Shown: in pieces, positions 16,758 to 25,230 of the stretch
Layout: the number at the start of each line of letters is the position of its first letter
Position numbering within the stretch: the first letter of the stretch is position 1
Origin: Treponema sp.
GTDB lineage: Bacteria > Spirochaetota > Spirochaetia > Treponematales > Treponemataceae
Assembly (NCBI GenBank): GCA_017940005.1
Contig: JAGAZO010000021.1
Span: 1-64,000 of the forward strand
Reading direction: 5' to 3'
DNA: 64,000 bases
Position numbers and translations under genes: made by a program
Notes under the pieces: generated by a model
The model's input: only the letters and a program-made list of their open reading frames with translations
Databases searched by the model: none
Told to the model about the DNA's origin: nothing

Positions 16758-18815
16758 ATGAAACGGTTTTTCAAAGTTCTGTTTTATATTGTTGCGGCGC
16801 TGTATCCTATTCTTGTTTTTACGTTTCTTGTAGTGCTAAAATTGCCTGTTCGGATAGTGTCGCTGTGCATTGTCGCGCTTGGATGTACGTTTTTTTTGAG
16901 CGCGACGGGAAAAAATCGCGCTGGTGTGGAAAGCGCAAAAAAAGCTTGTGCTTCTGTCGATGTGCAAAACGCTCGCAAGAAGATGGCTGGCATTGCTGTG
17001 CGTCTTGATTGGAAGCCGATTGCGCAATCTGTGCTGCTGCTTGCCGCTGGGCTTTTTTGTTTTTTTACGAATCAGGCGATTTTTCTAAAGTTGTATTCAG
17101 TTGTTATAAGCGCAACGCTGCTGATTGTTTTTGGAAGCACGCTTTTTTTTCCGCCGAACATTATTTTTCGATTGGCAACGTTGCAAGACAAATCAATACG
17201 CGCCTCGCTTGCGCAAAAAAATATTGAACGCTACTGTCACAAAGTGACGATTGCGTGGTGCGTGTTTTTTGTGTGCAACGGAAGCGTTGCGGCGGTTACC
17301 GCATTTTTTTGCTCTGACAAAACGTGGTCGCTGTATAACGGCGGCATTTCATATGTGCTCATGGGGCTCATGTTTGCCGTTGAGTTTATCATTAGAAAGC
17401 AGGTTGATAAAAAAATGCCAAAGGTGCATGCCATTTGTTCATTTACTTCTGAATCTCGTCCTGACAATTATGTGCTCTGTTACGAAGGAGCGTGGTCAAG
17501 CGGCGTATATAAAACATGGCGCGATTTTTTGTGTGACACAGCAAAAGTTCGCGCGTTTGTCAATTCGCACGGCTCTGTGCAATCGTGGATTTTGCACTGC
17601 GAGGATTACTGGTATTTTTTGTGCACGTTTGTTGCGCTTTTGCAGTGCGGCAAGACAGTTATGCTCACGCAAAATGTTACGCGCGAGTATCTTGCAGAAA
17701 TTAAAACAGACGACGTAGCATTTCTCACTGACAAAAAAATCGACGGTTCGTATTTTATTCCCGATGTAATTGAAAACGCCGTCATGCCGACAGAAGCGGA
17801 CGTGCGCACAACGCCTACAATTGTTTCTGACGACACAAAAATCCTCATGTTTACGTCGGGCAGCACGGGAAAGCCAAAAGCGGTGAAACAACGCATGACA
17901 GAGTTTGAGCTTGACAACGCGTTTATCATTTCAAAGTGGGGCGAAGAATTCACAAAGCGCAAGCTTGTCACTACAGTGAGCCAGCATCACATTTACGGAT
18001 TTTTGTTCGGCATTTCGCTGCCGTTTGCATGCGGCGTTCCGTTTCGCAGAACGCGCATTGAATATCCGGAAGAATTTGAAAAGCTTACTGACACATCATA
18101 CATGATTATTGCAACTCCTGCGTTTTTAAAACGCTCTGTAGAGATTGAGCAAAAGCTGCCGCTTGACGATTGCTTTATCTTTACGAGTGGTGGAGCGGTG
18201 TCTGAAGAGCTTGCTGTAAAAACAGAGCGCGTGTTTGGATTTTGTCCGCTCGAAGTGTACGGTTCTACAGAGACGAGCGGCATTGCGTATCGCCAACAGA
18301 CAAAAGATGGGCTTGTGTGGACGCCGTTTGATAACGCAAAAATTTGGAAGGGTGATGATGGCTGCCTGGTGATTATTTCACCGTACATCAAAGACCCTGC
18401 AGGTTTTGCAACGGCCGATTTAGTTGACATTCGCGACGACGGGCGATTTATTATGAAAGGTCGTTCTGACTCAATCGTAAAGATTGAAGAAAAACGCATC
18501 TCCATGACGGAAGTTGAAAATCGCCTTTTGCAGAGCGGGCTTGTCAAAGAGACAAAAGTGATTGCGCTTGAAGATATGCGGCAATATCTTGCGGCGGCAG
18601 TTGCGCTCAATGACGAAGGCAAAAAGAAGTTTGCGGCTGATAAAAAATTAACAATTAATAAATTTTTTCATGAATACCTTGCGCAGTTTTTTGAGAATGT
18701 CGTCATTCCAAAGCGATGGCGATACATTGATGAGTTACCGAGTGATGTGCAAGGCAAAGTGCATAAAGAGGACGTAGCGGCATTGTTTGCAAAAGGCGAT
18801 ATGATGTGCAGATAA
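16758..18815 (+). CDS. Integral membrane (COG4648-like) domain fused to an AMP-forming acyl ligase
   Basis: The 685-residue protein has about six hydrophobic segments in its first 230 residues, then an AMP-binding ligase domain. The ligase has the P-loop FTSGSTGKPKAVK, VYGSTETSG, the hinge region DIRDDGRFIMKGRSDSIVK and the C-terminal catalytic Lys in QGKVHKED. In aryl-polyene clusters a COG4648 membrane protein and an AMP ligase that loads the aryl starter on an ACP are normally separate neighbours; here they are one chain. The start is uncertain: the ATG at 16758 has only a weak purine stretch, and a TTG at 16707 is an alternative. The upstream terminator suggests attenuated expression from the ACP promoter. 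Confidence 0.85.
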   Translation: MKRFFKVLFYIVAALYPILVFTFLVVLKLPVRIVSLCIVALGCTFFLSATGKNRAGVESAKKACASVDVQNARKKMAGIAVRLDWKPIAQSVLLLAAGLFCFFTNQAIFLKLYSVVISATLLIVFGSTLFFPPNIIFRLATLQDKSIRASLAQKNIERYCHKVTIAWCVFFVCNGSVAAVTAFFCSDKTWSLYNGGISYVLMGLMFAVEFIIRKQVDKKMPKVHAICSFTSESRPDNYVLCYEGAWSSGVYKTWRDFLCDTAKVRAFVNSHGSVQSWILHCEDYWYFLCTFVALLQCGKTVMLTQNVTREYLAEIKTDDVAFLTDKKIDGSYFIPDVIENAVMPTEADVRTTPTIVSDDTKILMFTSGSTGKPKAVKQRMTEFELDNAFIISKWGEEFTKRKLVTTVSQHHIYGFLFGISLPFACGVPFRRTRIEYPEEFEKLTDTSYMIIATPAFLKRSVEIEQKLPLDDCFIFTSGGAVSEELAVKTERVFGFCPLEVYGSTETSGIAYRQQTKDGLVWTPFDNAKIWKGDDGCLVIISPYIKDPAGFATADLVDIRDDGRFIMKGRSDSIVKIEEKRISMTEVENRLLQSGLVKETKVIALEDMRQYLAAAVALNDEGKKKFAADKKLTINKFFHEYLAQFFENVVIPKRWRYIDELPSDVQGKVHKEDVAALFAKGDMMCR

Positions 18816-19080
18816 AAAAGTAACAAAAAATACTTCTTAAATTTTGAACAGTGAACGATTTTTCAAAATCGAAACTGTTCAAAACCGCGCGGTCGCAATG
18901 GCATGAGAGCGCACATGTACATGAGCGAGTTTTCCGCGAAAACTCGAAGCTAAAATGCTGCGCTATTGTAGCGGCGGTTTCGCGCCATTTTAGCGCGCAT
19001 CCAGAAAGCTTGCTCGCACACAATCGTTCATAAACCGCAGCTAACGAATGAAAAAATGCGCAAAAACGTGCATAAAAAGT
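18816..19080. repeat. Intergenic hairpin array R2 (modules A and B)
   Basis: Module A (18841-18884): an outer 11-bp stem (TTTTGAACAGT/ACTGTTCAAAA) encloses a 7-bp stem CGATTTT-TC-AAAATCG. After a 21-nt link comes module B (18906-18994): CGAGTTTT-CCGCG-AAAACTCG (18926-18946), then GCTAAAATG (18949-18957) pairing with CATTTTAGC (18986-18994) around the nested hairpin CGCTA-TTG-TAGCG (18961-18973). The same module order recurs at 27.96-28.10 kb. No gene is seen in this gap. Confidence 0.8.
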
Positions 19081-19110
19081 TTGACAGAATAAAAATCACG
19101 CTCCTATAAT
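19081..19110 (+). promoter_or_regulatory. Near-consensus promoter of the ascorbate operon
   Basis: TTGACA at 19081-19086 and TATAAT at 19105-19110 match the sigma70 consensus exactly with an 18-bp spacer. It lies 42 bp before the ulaG start and directly after hairpin array R2. No clear operator palindrome is visible at the promoter, and no regulator gene lies in the operon. Confidence 0.75.
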
Positions 19111-19152
19111 AATTAATAAATTGCAAAATTATTCAAAAAGCCAGGAGGCTGT

Positions 19153-20211
19153 ATGAGCAAGATTTCTGACATTACGCGCGAAAAGTGGATTTTAGGAGCG
19201 TTCCCAGAATGGGGCACATGGCTCAACGAAGAGATTGACGCTGAGCGCGTGGCAAAAGGCACATTTGCCATGTGGTGGATTGGCTGCACGGGCATCTGGT
19301 TCAAAACGGAAAACAACACGAATATTGCGATTGATTTGTGGTTTGGCAACGGCAAGCGCACGCAAAAAGTAACAGAAATGGCGCCATTTCACCAAATGCG
19401 CAACATGACTGGCGGCAGAATGACGCAGCCAAATCTTCGCGCTGCGCCTATTGTGTTCGACCCGTTTGCAGTGACAACTGTCGATGCTGTGCTTTCCACG
19501 CATTTTCACAACGACCATATAGACCCGTTTTTTGCCGCCGCTGTTTTAAAGAACTGTCCAGATGATGTGCCGTTCATTGGACCGCGTGAAAGCGTGAACA
19601 AGTGGCTCAGCTACGGCGTGCCTGAAAATCGCTGCAAAGTGGTGAAGCCTGGCGACGTTGTTAAAATTAAAGACACTGAAATCATCGTTGTGGATTCGTT
19701 TGACCGCACGTGCATTGTTACTGTGGAAAAAGACATACGAGGCGTGTGCCCAACAGACATGGACGAAAAAGCAGTGAACTACATTATTAAAATGCCTGCC
19801 GGCTCTGTGTATCACTCTGGCGATTCACACATGTGCACATATTTTGCAAAGCACGGCAAAGATTATGACATTGACATTGCATTCGGCTCGTATGGTGAAA
19901 ATCCTGTTGGCAATCAAGACAAGATGACATCTGTGGACATTTTGCGCATGGCGGAAGCGCTCCGTTGCAAAGTCGTTATTCCAATCCATCACGATGTGTG
20001 GACAAACTTTAAAGCAGACCCGCAGGAAATCATGCTGCTGTATAACTACAAAAAAGATGTGCTGCAGTATCAGTTCCATCCGTTCATTTGGGATGTGGGC
20101 GGGAAATATATATGGCCGCTCGACAAAGACAAAACGCAGTATCACTATCGCAGAGGATTTGAGGATTGCTTCACTGACGAGCCGAATGTGCCGTTCCGCT
20201 CATTGCTCTAG
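19153..20211 (+). CDS. ulaG: L-ascorbate-6-phosphate lactonase UlaG
   Basis: This 352-residue metallo-beta-lactamase-fold hydrolase opens the lactone ring of L-ascorbate 6-phosphate, giving 3-keto-L-gulonate 6-phosphate. The metal motif HFHNDH ([10 protein letters not shown]) and the later SGDSHM and IPIHHD segments supply the metal ligands. Length and the N-terminal [20 protein letters not shown] (20 residues) are typical of UlaG. AGGAGG precedes the ATG. It is the first gene of a nine-gene operon that also holds the ascorbate phosphotransferase system, matching its substrate. Regulation is probably at the strong upstream promoter. Confidence 0.96.
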   Translation: MSKISDITREKWILGAFPEWGTWLNEEIDAERVAKGTFAMWWIGCTGIWFKTENNTNIAIDLWFGNGKRTQKVTEMAPFHQMRNMTGGRMTQPNLRAAPIVFDPFAVTTVDAVLSTHFHNDHIDPFFAAAVLKNCPDDVPFIGPRESVNKWLSYGVPENRCKVVKPGDVVKIKDTEIIVVDSFDRTCIVTVEKDIRGVCPTDMDEKAVNYIIKMPAGSVYHSGDSHMCTYFAKHGKDYDIDIAFGSYGENPVGNQDKMTSVDILRMAEALRCKVVIPIHHDVWTNFKADPQEIMLLYNYKKDVLQYQFHPFIWDVGGKYIWPLDKDKTQYHYRRGFEDCFTDEPNVPFRSLL

Positions 20212-20237
20212 GCATGGCAGGCAAACAGGATGCGCGT

Positions 20238-21281
20238 ATGAACGTTGAAAAAAAAGTGCTCGGTCACCTTGAAAAATGCTATTCGATTGCGCCGCTTGTG
20301 TACAACGGTGAGGATTGTTTTCTCGTGGCGGCAGAAAAAGTGAATCGTTGCATTTTGTTTGACAGCGACGGCAATGAAAAAGAAACAGTGTGGAGCGAAC
20401 CGGGCGGCGTCATGTCTATGGTGCAAGTGCCCGACACAAACGCACAGTTTCTTGCAACGCACAAGTTTTATTCACCAAACGACGGAGCTGCCGCATACAT
20501 TGCAATTATTACGAGTGGCGGCAACGGAACATGGGCGCGGCGCAAACTTGTCGATTTGCCGTTTGTGCATCGCTTTGACATTTTGACGCGCAACGGAAAG
20601 CGCTACCTCATTGCGTGTACGCTCAAAAGCGCGCACGAATACAAAGACGACTGGCGCACGCCGGGAAAAATATACGGCGCGCTTCTGCCCGATGACTTGA
20701 GCGCATTCGACGAACACAATCAGTTGCAGCTTTCAGTGATTCAAGACGGATTTTTGCGCAATCACGGCTACTACCGCAACGATGACGGAGAGAGCGCAGT
20801 TGTGTCTGCGGCAAACGGCATATTCACCGTGCGCGCGCCTGAAGACGAGCGCAGTTCTTGGACGCTCACACAACTTTCGCCGCTTTCCGCATCTGATGCA
20901 GTGCTGCTCGATTTGGACGGCGACGGCAAAAAAGAGCTTGCAGCGTTTTCGCCGTTTCATGGCGACACATTCAGCATTCTAAAAGAAAACGGCGGAACAT
21001 ATGAAACAGCGTACACATGTCCCGAAAAGCTAGCATTTCTTCACGCATTGTATGGCGGCATGTTGTGCAGCAAGCCGCGCGTTGTCGTCGGTCATCGAGG
21101 CGGCAAACGGAATCTTGTTGCATATGCGTATGACGCTGCTGCAGGTTCATACACAAGCGAAGTGATAGACGCTGATTGCGGCAGTGCAAACGTATTTCAC
21201 TTTGTTAAAGACGGCAAAGACATCATCATTTCTGCAAACAGAGAGATTGACGAAATTGCCATGTACACGGTAACTCAATAG
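20238..21281 (+). CDS. Cytosolic beta-propeller-like protein of the ascorbate operon, unknown function
   Basis: The 347-residue product has no signal peptide or membrane segment. It consists of repeating short beta strands; one stretch, LLDLDGDGKKELAAFSP, has the calcium-binding DxDxDG pattern of FG-GAP/VCBS repeats. This suggests a seven-bladed propeller kept inside the cell. AGGA 7 nt upstream supports the ATG at 20238; an ATG at 20214 lacks a ribosome site. It lies between ulaG and ulaA, so it probably works on ascorbate or a derivative. Candidates are a lactonase, a dehydratase-like enzyme or an epimerase, but no catalytic motif is clear and I do not assign one. Confidence 0.7.
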   Translation: MNVEKKVLGHLEKCYSIAPLVYNGEDCFLVAAEKVNRCILFDSDGNEKETVWSEPGGVMSMVQVPDTNAQFLATHKFYSPNDGAAAYIAIITSGGNGTWARRKLVDLPFVHRFDILTRNGKRYLIACTLKSAHEYKDDWRTPGKIYGALLPDDLSAFDEHNQLQLSVIQDGFLRNHGYYRNDDGESAVVSAANGIFTVRAPEDERSSWTLTQLSPLSASDAVLLDLDGDGKKELAAFSPFHGDTFSILKENGGTYETAYTCPEKLAFLHALYGGMLCSKPRVVVGHRGGKRNLVAYAYDAAAGSYTSEVIDADCGSANVFHFVKDGKDIIISANREIDEIAMYTVTQ

Positions 21282-21346
21282 CATTTTGCTGTTGAAAATA
21301 AAAAAAAGCTGAAACGGGCATAGCTACGTTTTAAGGAGGAACAAGT

Positions 21347-22816
21347 ATGCAAGTTTTGTTGAGCATCTGGGGATTTTTCCAGAACAACATTCTTACAAAG
21401 CCGGCGTTTTTTGTCGGTATCATCGTATTTCTCGGTTATTTGCTTTTGCGCAAGCCGTTTTATGAAGCACTCGCAGGATTTATTAAAGCGACTGTCGGCT
21501 ACATGATTTTGAATGTCGCTTCAGGCGGCTTGGTTGGCAATTTCCGTCCCATCCTTGCAGGATTGAATCAGCGTTTCAATTTGAACGCGGCTGTCATTGA
21601 CCCCTATTTTGGACAAGCCGCCGCGCAAGCTGCTGTAGAAAATATCGGCCGCTCGTTCACCATGATGATGCAAGTGCTGCTCATCGCATTTCTCTGGAAT
21701 TTAGTGCTCGTCATGGCGCGCAAATTAACAAAAGTGCGCACTGTGTTTATCACTGGGCACATCATGGTGCAGCAGTCGTCAACAGCGTTGTGGCTTGTGC
21801 TACTGTGCTTTCCCGCGCTTCGAGACCCGGGCGTTGTGGCAATGCTCGGTTTGTTCCTCGGCACATATTGGGCAGTTTCCACAAACATGACGGTAAACGC
21901 AACGCAAGAGCTTACGAATGGCGGCGGATTTGCAGTCGGTCACCAGCAGATGTTTGGCGTATGGGCAATCGACAAGATTGGCGATGCGTTGAATAAAAAA
22001 GGCGGCGGCACGCCGAAAGGCAAAAAAATCGAAGACATGAAACTGCCCGGCTTCCTTTCAATCTTCAACGAGAATATTGTTGCTACGTCTATCCTTATGA
22101 CGCTGTTCTTCGGCGTGATTATGATTATTCTTGGCAAAGACACCATGCACAAGATGGACGGCGGTTTTGCGGCGAGCCAGAACTTCGGCTTTTATATCAT
22201 CGAAAAATCGTTTACGTTTGCCGTCTACCTGCAAATCCTACAGCTCGGCGTGCGTCTGTTTGTTGCAGAACTCACCGAATCGTTTCAGGGCATTTCAAAC
22301 AAATTGCTGCCCGGTTCTGTGCCCGCTGTTGACTGCGCTGCCACATACGGCTTTGGTCACCCGAATGCAGTTACCATTGGCTTTTTGTTCGGCGCGTTGG
22401 GGCAGTTCCTCGCAATCGCAGGTCTCATCATTTTCAAAAGCCCTGTGTTCATCATCACAGGGTTCGTGCCCGTGTTCTTCGACAATGCAACGTTCGCCGT
22501 GTTTGCGAACAAAAAGCGCGGCTTGACATTTGCAATAATCGTTACGTTCATTTCAGGCATCATTCAGGTGCTCGGCGGTGCATTTGCTGCGCACTACTTC
22601 CAGCTTGCGCAGTTCGGCGGATGGCACGGCAACTTTGACTGGGACACTGTTTGGCCAGTTTTCGGCGTGTTGATGAAAAACTTGAAATATGTTGGCGTTG
22701 GCATTTGTATCGTATTCCTGCTTGCAATTCCGCAACTTGAATATTTCTTTGGAAAATATCGCAAAGAGAAATACTGGAAAGTTGTTGAAGATTATGACTC
22801 CGTGAAACAATCGTAA
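21347..22816 (+). CDS. ulaA: Ascorbate-specific PTS permease, IIC component UlaA
   Basis: This 489-residue protein has about eleven hydrophobic segments spread over its length. The N-terminal FFQNNILTKPAFFVGII and the segments SGGLVGNF and GHIMVQQSS are typical of UlaA/SgaT. It binds L-ascorbate outside and moves it across the inner membrane while IIB phosphorylates it. AAGGAGG lies 8 nt before the ATG. Length agrees with the family (about 465). The 65-bp gap from the propeller gene holds no terminator, but a hairpin with a T run lies after this gene, before ulaB. Confidence 0.96.
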   Translation: MQVLLSIWGFFQNNILTKPAFFVGIIVFLGYLLLRKPFYEALAGFIKATVGYMILNVASGGLVGNFRPILAGLNQRFNLNAAVIDPYFGQAAAQAAVENIGRSFTMMMQVLLIAFLWNLVLVMARKLTKVRTVFITGHIMVQQSSTALWLVLLCFPALRDPGVVAMLGLFLGTYWAVSTNMTVNATQELTNGGGFAVGHQQMFGVWAIDKIGDALNKKGGGTPKGKKIEDMKLPGFLSIFNENIVATSILMTLFFGVIMIILGKDTMHKMDGGFAASQNFGFYIIEKSFTFAVYLQILQLGVRLFVAELTESFQGISNKLLPGSVPAVDCAATYGFGHPNAVTIGFLFGALGQFLAIAGLIIFKSPVFIITGFVPVFFDNATFAVFANKKRGLTFAIIVTFISGIIQVLGGAFAAHYFQLAQFGGWHGNFDWDTVWPVFGVLMKNLKYVGVGICIVFLLAIPQLEYFFGKYRKEKYWKVVEDYDSVKQS

Positions 22817-22908
22817 ACTAGCGCATTATGCCGTTGCAAGGCAGACAGCGCGCAGTTGTTTGCTTTGCAACGACTTGTGCGAGTGTGCGATGCATTGTCG
22901 TGCAGCAA

Positions 22909-22943
22909 GTCTGCCCGTGTAACTGCGGGCGGTCTGTTTTTTT
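22909..22943 (+). terminator. Internal terminator-like hairpin between ulaA and ulaB
   Basis: A 9-bp stem with one mismatch and one wobble (GTCTGCCCG at 22909-22917, CGGGCGGTC at 22926-22934) is followed by TGTTTTTTT. Because ulaB and the rest of the operon lie immediately downstream, it is probably leaky or serves to stabilise the ulaA message. A second hairpin (CGTTGCAA/TTGCAACG, about 22832-22872) precedes it. Confidence 0.5.
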
Positions 22944-22978
22944 CTAATGATGTTAATATAGATAGCGGAGGTATCAAT

Positions 22979-23290
22979 ATGTTGAAAGTGATTGCAGCGT
23001 GCGGCAGCGGCATGGGGTCATCGATGATGATAAAGATGAAGCTGCAAAAAGTTTTTAAGTCGCTCGGCGTGGAAGCAGACATTCATCACACAAATGCAGG
23101 CGAAGCAAAATCGATTGCATCGCAGTACCACATGATTGTGTGCTCTGAATCGTTGAAAGACACGTTTGCAAAAGCGGCGGAGGCGGGCGTTGCTGTTGTG
23201 CCGTTGCGCAACTTGCTCGATGAAAAAGAGATAACTGAAAAGCTCGCGCCATATGATTTTGCGGAGCTTGAAAAGCGCGTGCACGCATAG
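22979..23290 (+). CDS. ulaB: Ascorbate-specific PTS IIB component UlaB
   Basis: The 103-residue cytosolic protein carries the phosphate-accepting loop AACGSGMGSS, where Cys8 is phosphorylated by IIA and donates to ascorbate bound in UlaA. Size and fold match the lactose/ascorbate IIB family. GCGGAGG lies 7 nt before the ATG. In-frame codons upstream of 22979 belong to the hairpin region and are not part of the gene. The HAD phosphatase gene follows after 21 bp. Confidence 0.95.
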   Translation: MLKVIAACGSGMGSSMMIKMKLQKVFKSLGVEADIHHTNAGEAKSIASQYHMIVCSESLKDTFAKAAEAGVAVVPLRNLLDEKEITEKLAPYDFAELEKRVHA

Positions 23291-23311
23291 ATTTATCGCA
23301 CAGGTAACGGA

Positions 23312-24157
23312 ATGAGTGATGATACAAAAGTACAGCTTGTAGTCTCCGATTTGGACGGCACATTTTTAGCTGACGACAAGTCTGTTCCGCCAGAAAATAT
23401 TTCGGCAGTGCAGTTGCTAAAAGAACGCGGCATGCAGTTTACGTTTTGTACGGGGCGACCTGTTGCAATGATTGCAGCGTACATGAAGCAGGCGGGTGTA
23501 ACGCTTCCAGTAATCGGCTGCAACGGCGGATTTATATACGACGCGCAGCAAAAAAATGTGCTCATGGCACATACATTTGAAGCGGAGATAGTGCGCACGC
23601 TTGTTGCATACAGCTTTTTACACGAGCTTGATTTTCTTGCATACACAGCGGAGACAGTTTTTTATTCGCCGAACAGCAAGCGCGTCGAGGTGTTCCGCGC
23701 GTACAACGAGCGTGCACGAGAAACTGGGTGCGAAGAAGCAAGCTTAACAGTGATTGCAGATGCGACACAGCTCGTTTCTGAACGCATAACAAAAATACTG
23801 ATTACAGAATTGCATGGAAACGATTTGCAGCACATGGCGCAATTTTTGCAACATGTTCCTACTATTGAGTGCGTGCCGTCAACAGCAGATGTGCTCGACA
23901 TTATGCCTGCGGGAGTGACAAAAGGCGGCGCGGTAAAACAGCTTGCAGAACATCTTGGTGTTGCGCTGCAAAACGTATGCGTGTTCGGCGACACGACAAA
24001 CGACATCTCCATGCTTGAATGTGCGGGCGTTTCTGTGTGCATGGCAAACGGTACTGACGACGCAAAGCGCGCCGCCGCACATGTGACGACGAGGACGAAC
24101 AACAACGGCGGATTTGCCGAAGGTGTGCGTCAGTTTGTGCTTGGTGTTGAGCGATGA
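23312..24157 (+). CDS. HAD-superfamily Cof-type sugar phosphatase
   Basis: The 281-residue protein has motif I VSDLDGTFLADD (nucleophile and acid Asp), a Thr-containing motif II FTFCTGRP, and motif IV GDTTNDISML for magnesium. The cap domain between motifs II and III is of the Cof type (class IIB), so the substrate is a small phosphosugar. Being inside the ascorbate operon, it may remove phosphate from a stalled or toxic sugar-phosphate intermediate; this is inference. An AGGTAACGGA stretch precedes the ATG. It is not a homologue of UlaD or UlaF, which are missing here. Confidence 0.88.
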   Translation: MSDDTKVQLVVSDLDGTFLADDKSVPPENISAVQLLKERGMQFTFCTGRPVAMIAAYMKQAGVTLPVIGCNGGFIYDAQQKNVLMAHTFEAEIVRTLVAYSFLHELDFLAYTAETVFYSPNSKRVEVFRAYNERARETGCEEASLTVIADATQLVSERITKILITELHGNDLQHMAQFLQHVPTIECVPSTADVLDIMPAGVTKGGAVKQLAEHLGVALQNVCVFGDTTNDISMLECAGVSVCMANGTDDAKRAAAHVTTRTNNNGGFAEGVRQFVLGVER

Positions 24158-24219
24158 GCGCGCGCAATAGATTTGCAAATGCAGTGCAGGCAAAACTCGT
24201 GAAGTATTAAGGAGGTTTT

Positions 24220-24690
24220 ATGCAACTGAAAGATTTTATATTGGGCAACCATGCGTATGCGCTCGGAGCACATGTTGCCACATGCGAAGAGGCAATCAAG
24301 CTCGGCACAGATTTGCTCGTGCAAGCCGGCGTTGCAGAGGCGCGATATTATCAAGCGGTGCTCGATGTAAAAAAAGAGCACGGTCCGTATTACGTCATTG
24401 CGCCAGGCATTGCCATGCCGCATGCGCGTCCTGAATCTGGTGCGCTCGGCACAGGCTTTGCGCTCGTCACGCTTGCAACGCCTGTCAATTTTGGAAGCCC
24501 TGACAACGACCCGGTGGATATTGTGCTATGCATCAGCGCAAAAGACAAAGACGATTTGAACAACAACGTTATCATAGATGTGATGACATTGTTTGAAAAT
24601 GAAGATATTGTAGCAGATTTGCGCAAGGCAACGGGCGAAACAGATTTGCGCATTATATTCGACAAAGTAGAAGCGATGAATGCGCAATGA
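24220..24690 (+). CDS. ulaC: Ascorbate-specific PTS IIA component UlaC
   Basis: The 156-residue protein belongs to the mannitol/fructose-type IIA fold. The active-site His is His68 in PGIAMPHARPES; it takes phosphate from HPr and passes it to UlaB. TTAAGGAGG lies 6 nt before the ATG. The stop is 25 bp before the HPr start. Family length is about 150-155, so it is complete. Confidence 0.95.
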   Translation: MQLKDFILGNHAYALGAHVATCEEAIKLGTDLLVQAGVAEARYYQAVLDVKKEHGPYYVIAPGIAMPHARPESGALGTGFALVTLATPVNFGSPDNDPVDIVLCISAKDKDDLNNNVIIDVMTLFENEDIVADLRKATGETDLRIIFDKVEAMNAQ

Positions 24691-24715
24691 GCGCGCGTGT
24701 GTTCGAGGAGGAATT

Positions 24716-24976
24716 ATGACGAGTGCAACATTGACAGTGGTAAATGAAACAGGATTGCATACGCGGCCGGGAACGCAGTTTGTGCAGCTTGCGCAAAAGT
24801 TTGCGTCTGACATCACGCTCAAAAAGGCGGACAAAGAAGCAAATGCAAAAAGTATCATCAAAGTGATGAAGATAGGCATTTCAAAGGGCGATGAAATTAC
24901 AATCGAAGCGTCAGGCGCAGATGAAAAAGAAGCGATAGATTCTCTTGCTGAATTTGTTAAAAATTTGACTGAATGA
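24716..24976 (+). CDS. ptsH: Phosphocarrier protein HPr
   Basis: The 86-residue protein has His15 in GLHTRPG (the phosphate carrier) and Ser46 in AKSIIKVM, the site HPr kinase modifies in bacteria with that control. The usual GLHARPA is slightly changed to GLHTRPG. GAGGAGG lies 5 nt before the ATG at 24716. It lies inside an ascorbate operon, between the specific IIA and the general Enzyme I, so it may be the only complete sugar-phosphorylating HPr of the cell or a dedicated copy. Which one applies cannot be read from this window. Confidence 0.95.
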   Translation: MTSATLTVVNETGLHTRPGTQFVQLAQKFASDITLKKADKEANAKSIIKVMKIGISKGDEITIEASGADEKEAIDSLAEFVKNLTE

Positions 24977-25230
24977 TTTTGTGCAGATATGCAGCGATTG
25001 CGAATGATTGTGTGCGCGAGCGTCTGCGCCGATGCTCGCGACAAAAATTAATAATTTTTGTTCGTCGAGAAGCGATGCGCGCGGTTGAAAATGCACATGC
25101 AATCGCCAACCCCGCCGCAGAGCAGCGAGGTATGGCGTTCTCATATGGTATTGCAGTCAGGTTCAATACCTTTTTTACGACGCAAAACGTCGGGGTATTG
25201 AACCCTCCGCACGAATAAGCGAGGTTTTTT
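24977..25230. repeat. Hairpin-rich gap between ptsH and ptsI
   Basis: Three stem-loops occupy this gap: GCGAGC/GCTCGC near 25017-25040, ACAAAAATT-AATA-ATTTTTGT near 25042-25062, and GGTTCAATACC (25160-25170) pairing perfectly with GGTATTGAACC (25194-25204) around an inner CGACG/CGTCG stem (25178-25192). The last may adjust the ptsI level relative to ptsH. No gene is present. Confidence 0.65.

Noticed and set aside
24977-25218. 81-codon open frame in the ptsH-ptsI gap
   Set aside because: It has no ribosome site and runs through three hairpins; the paired arms explain the sequence better.
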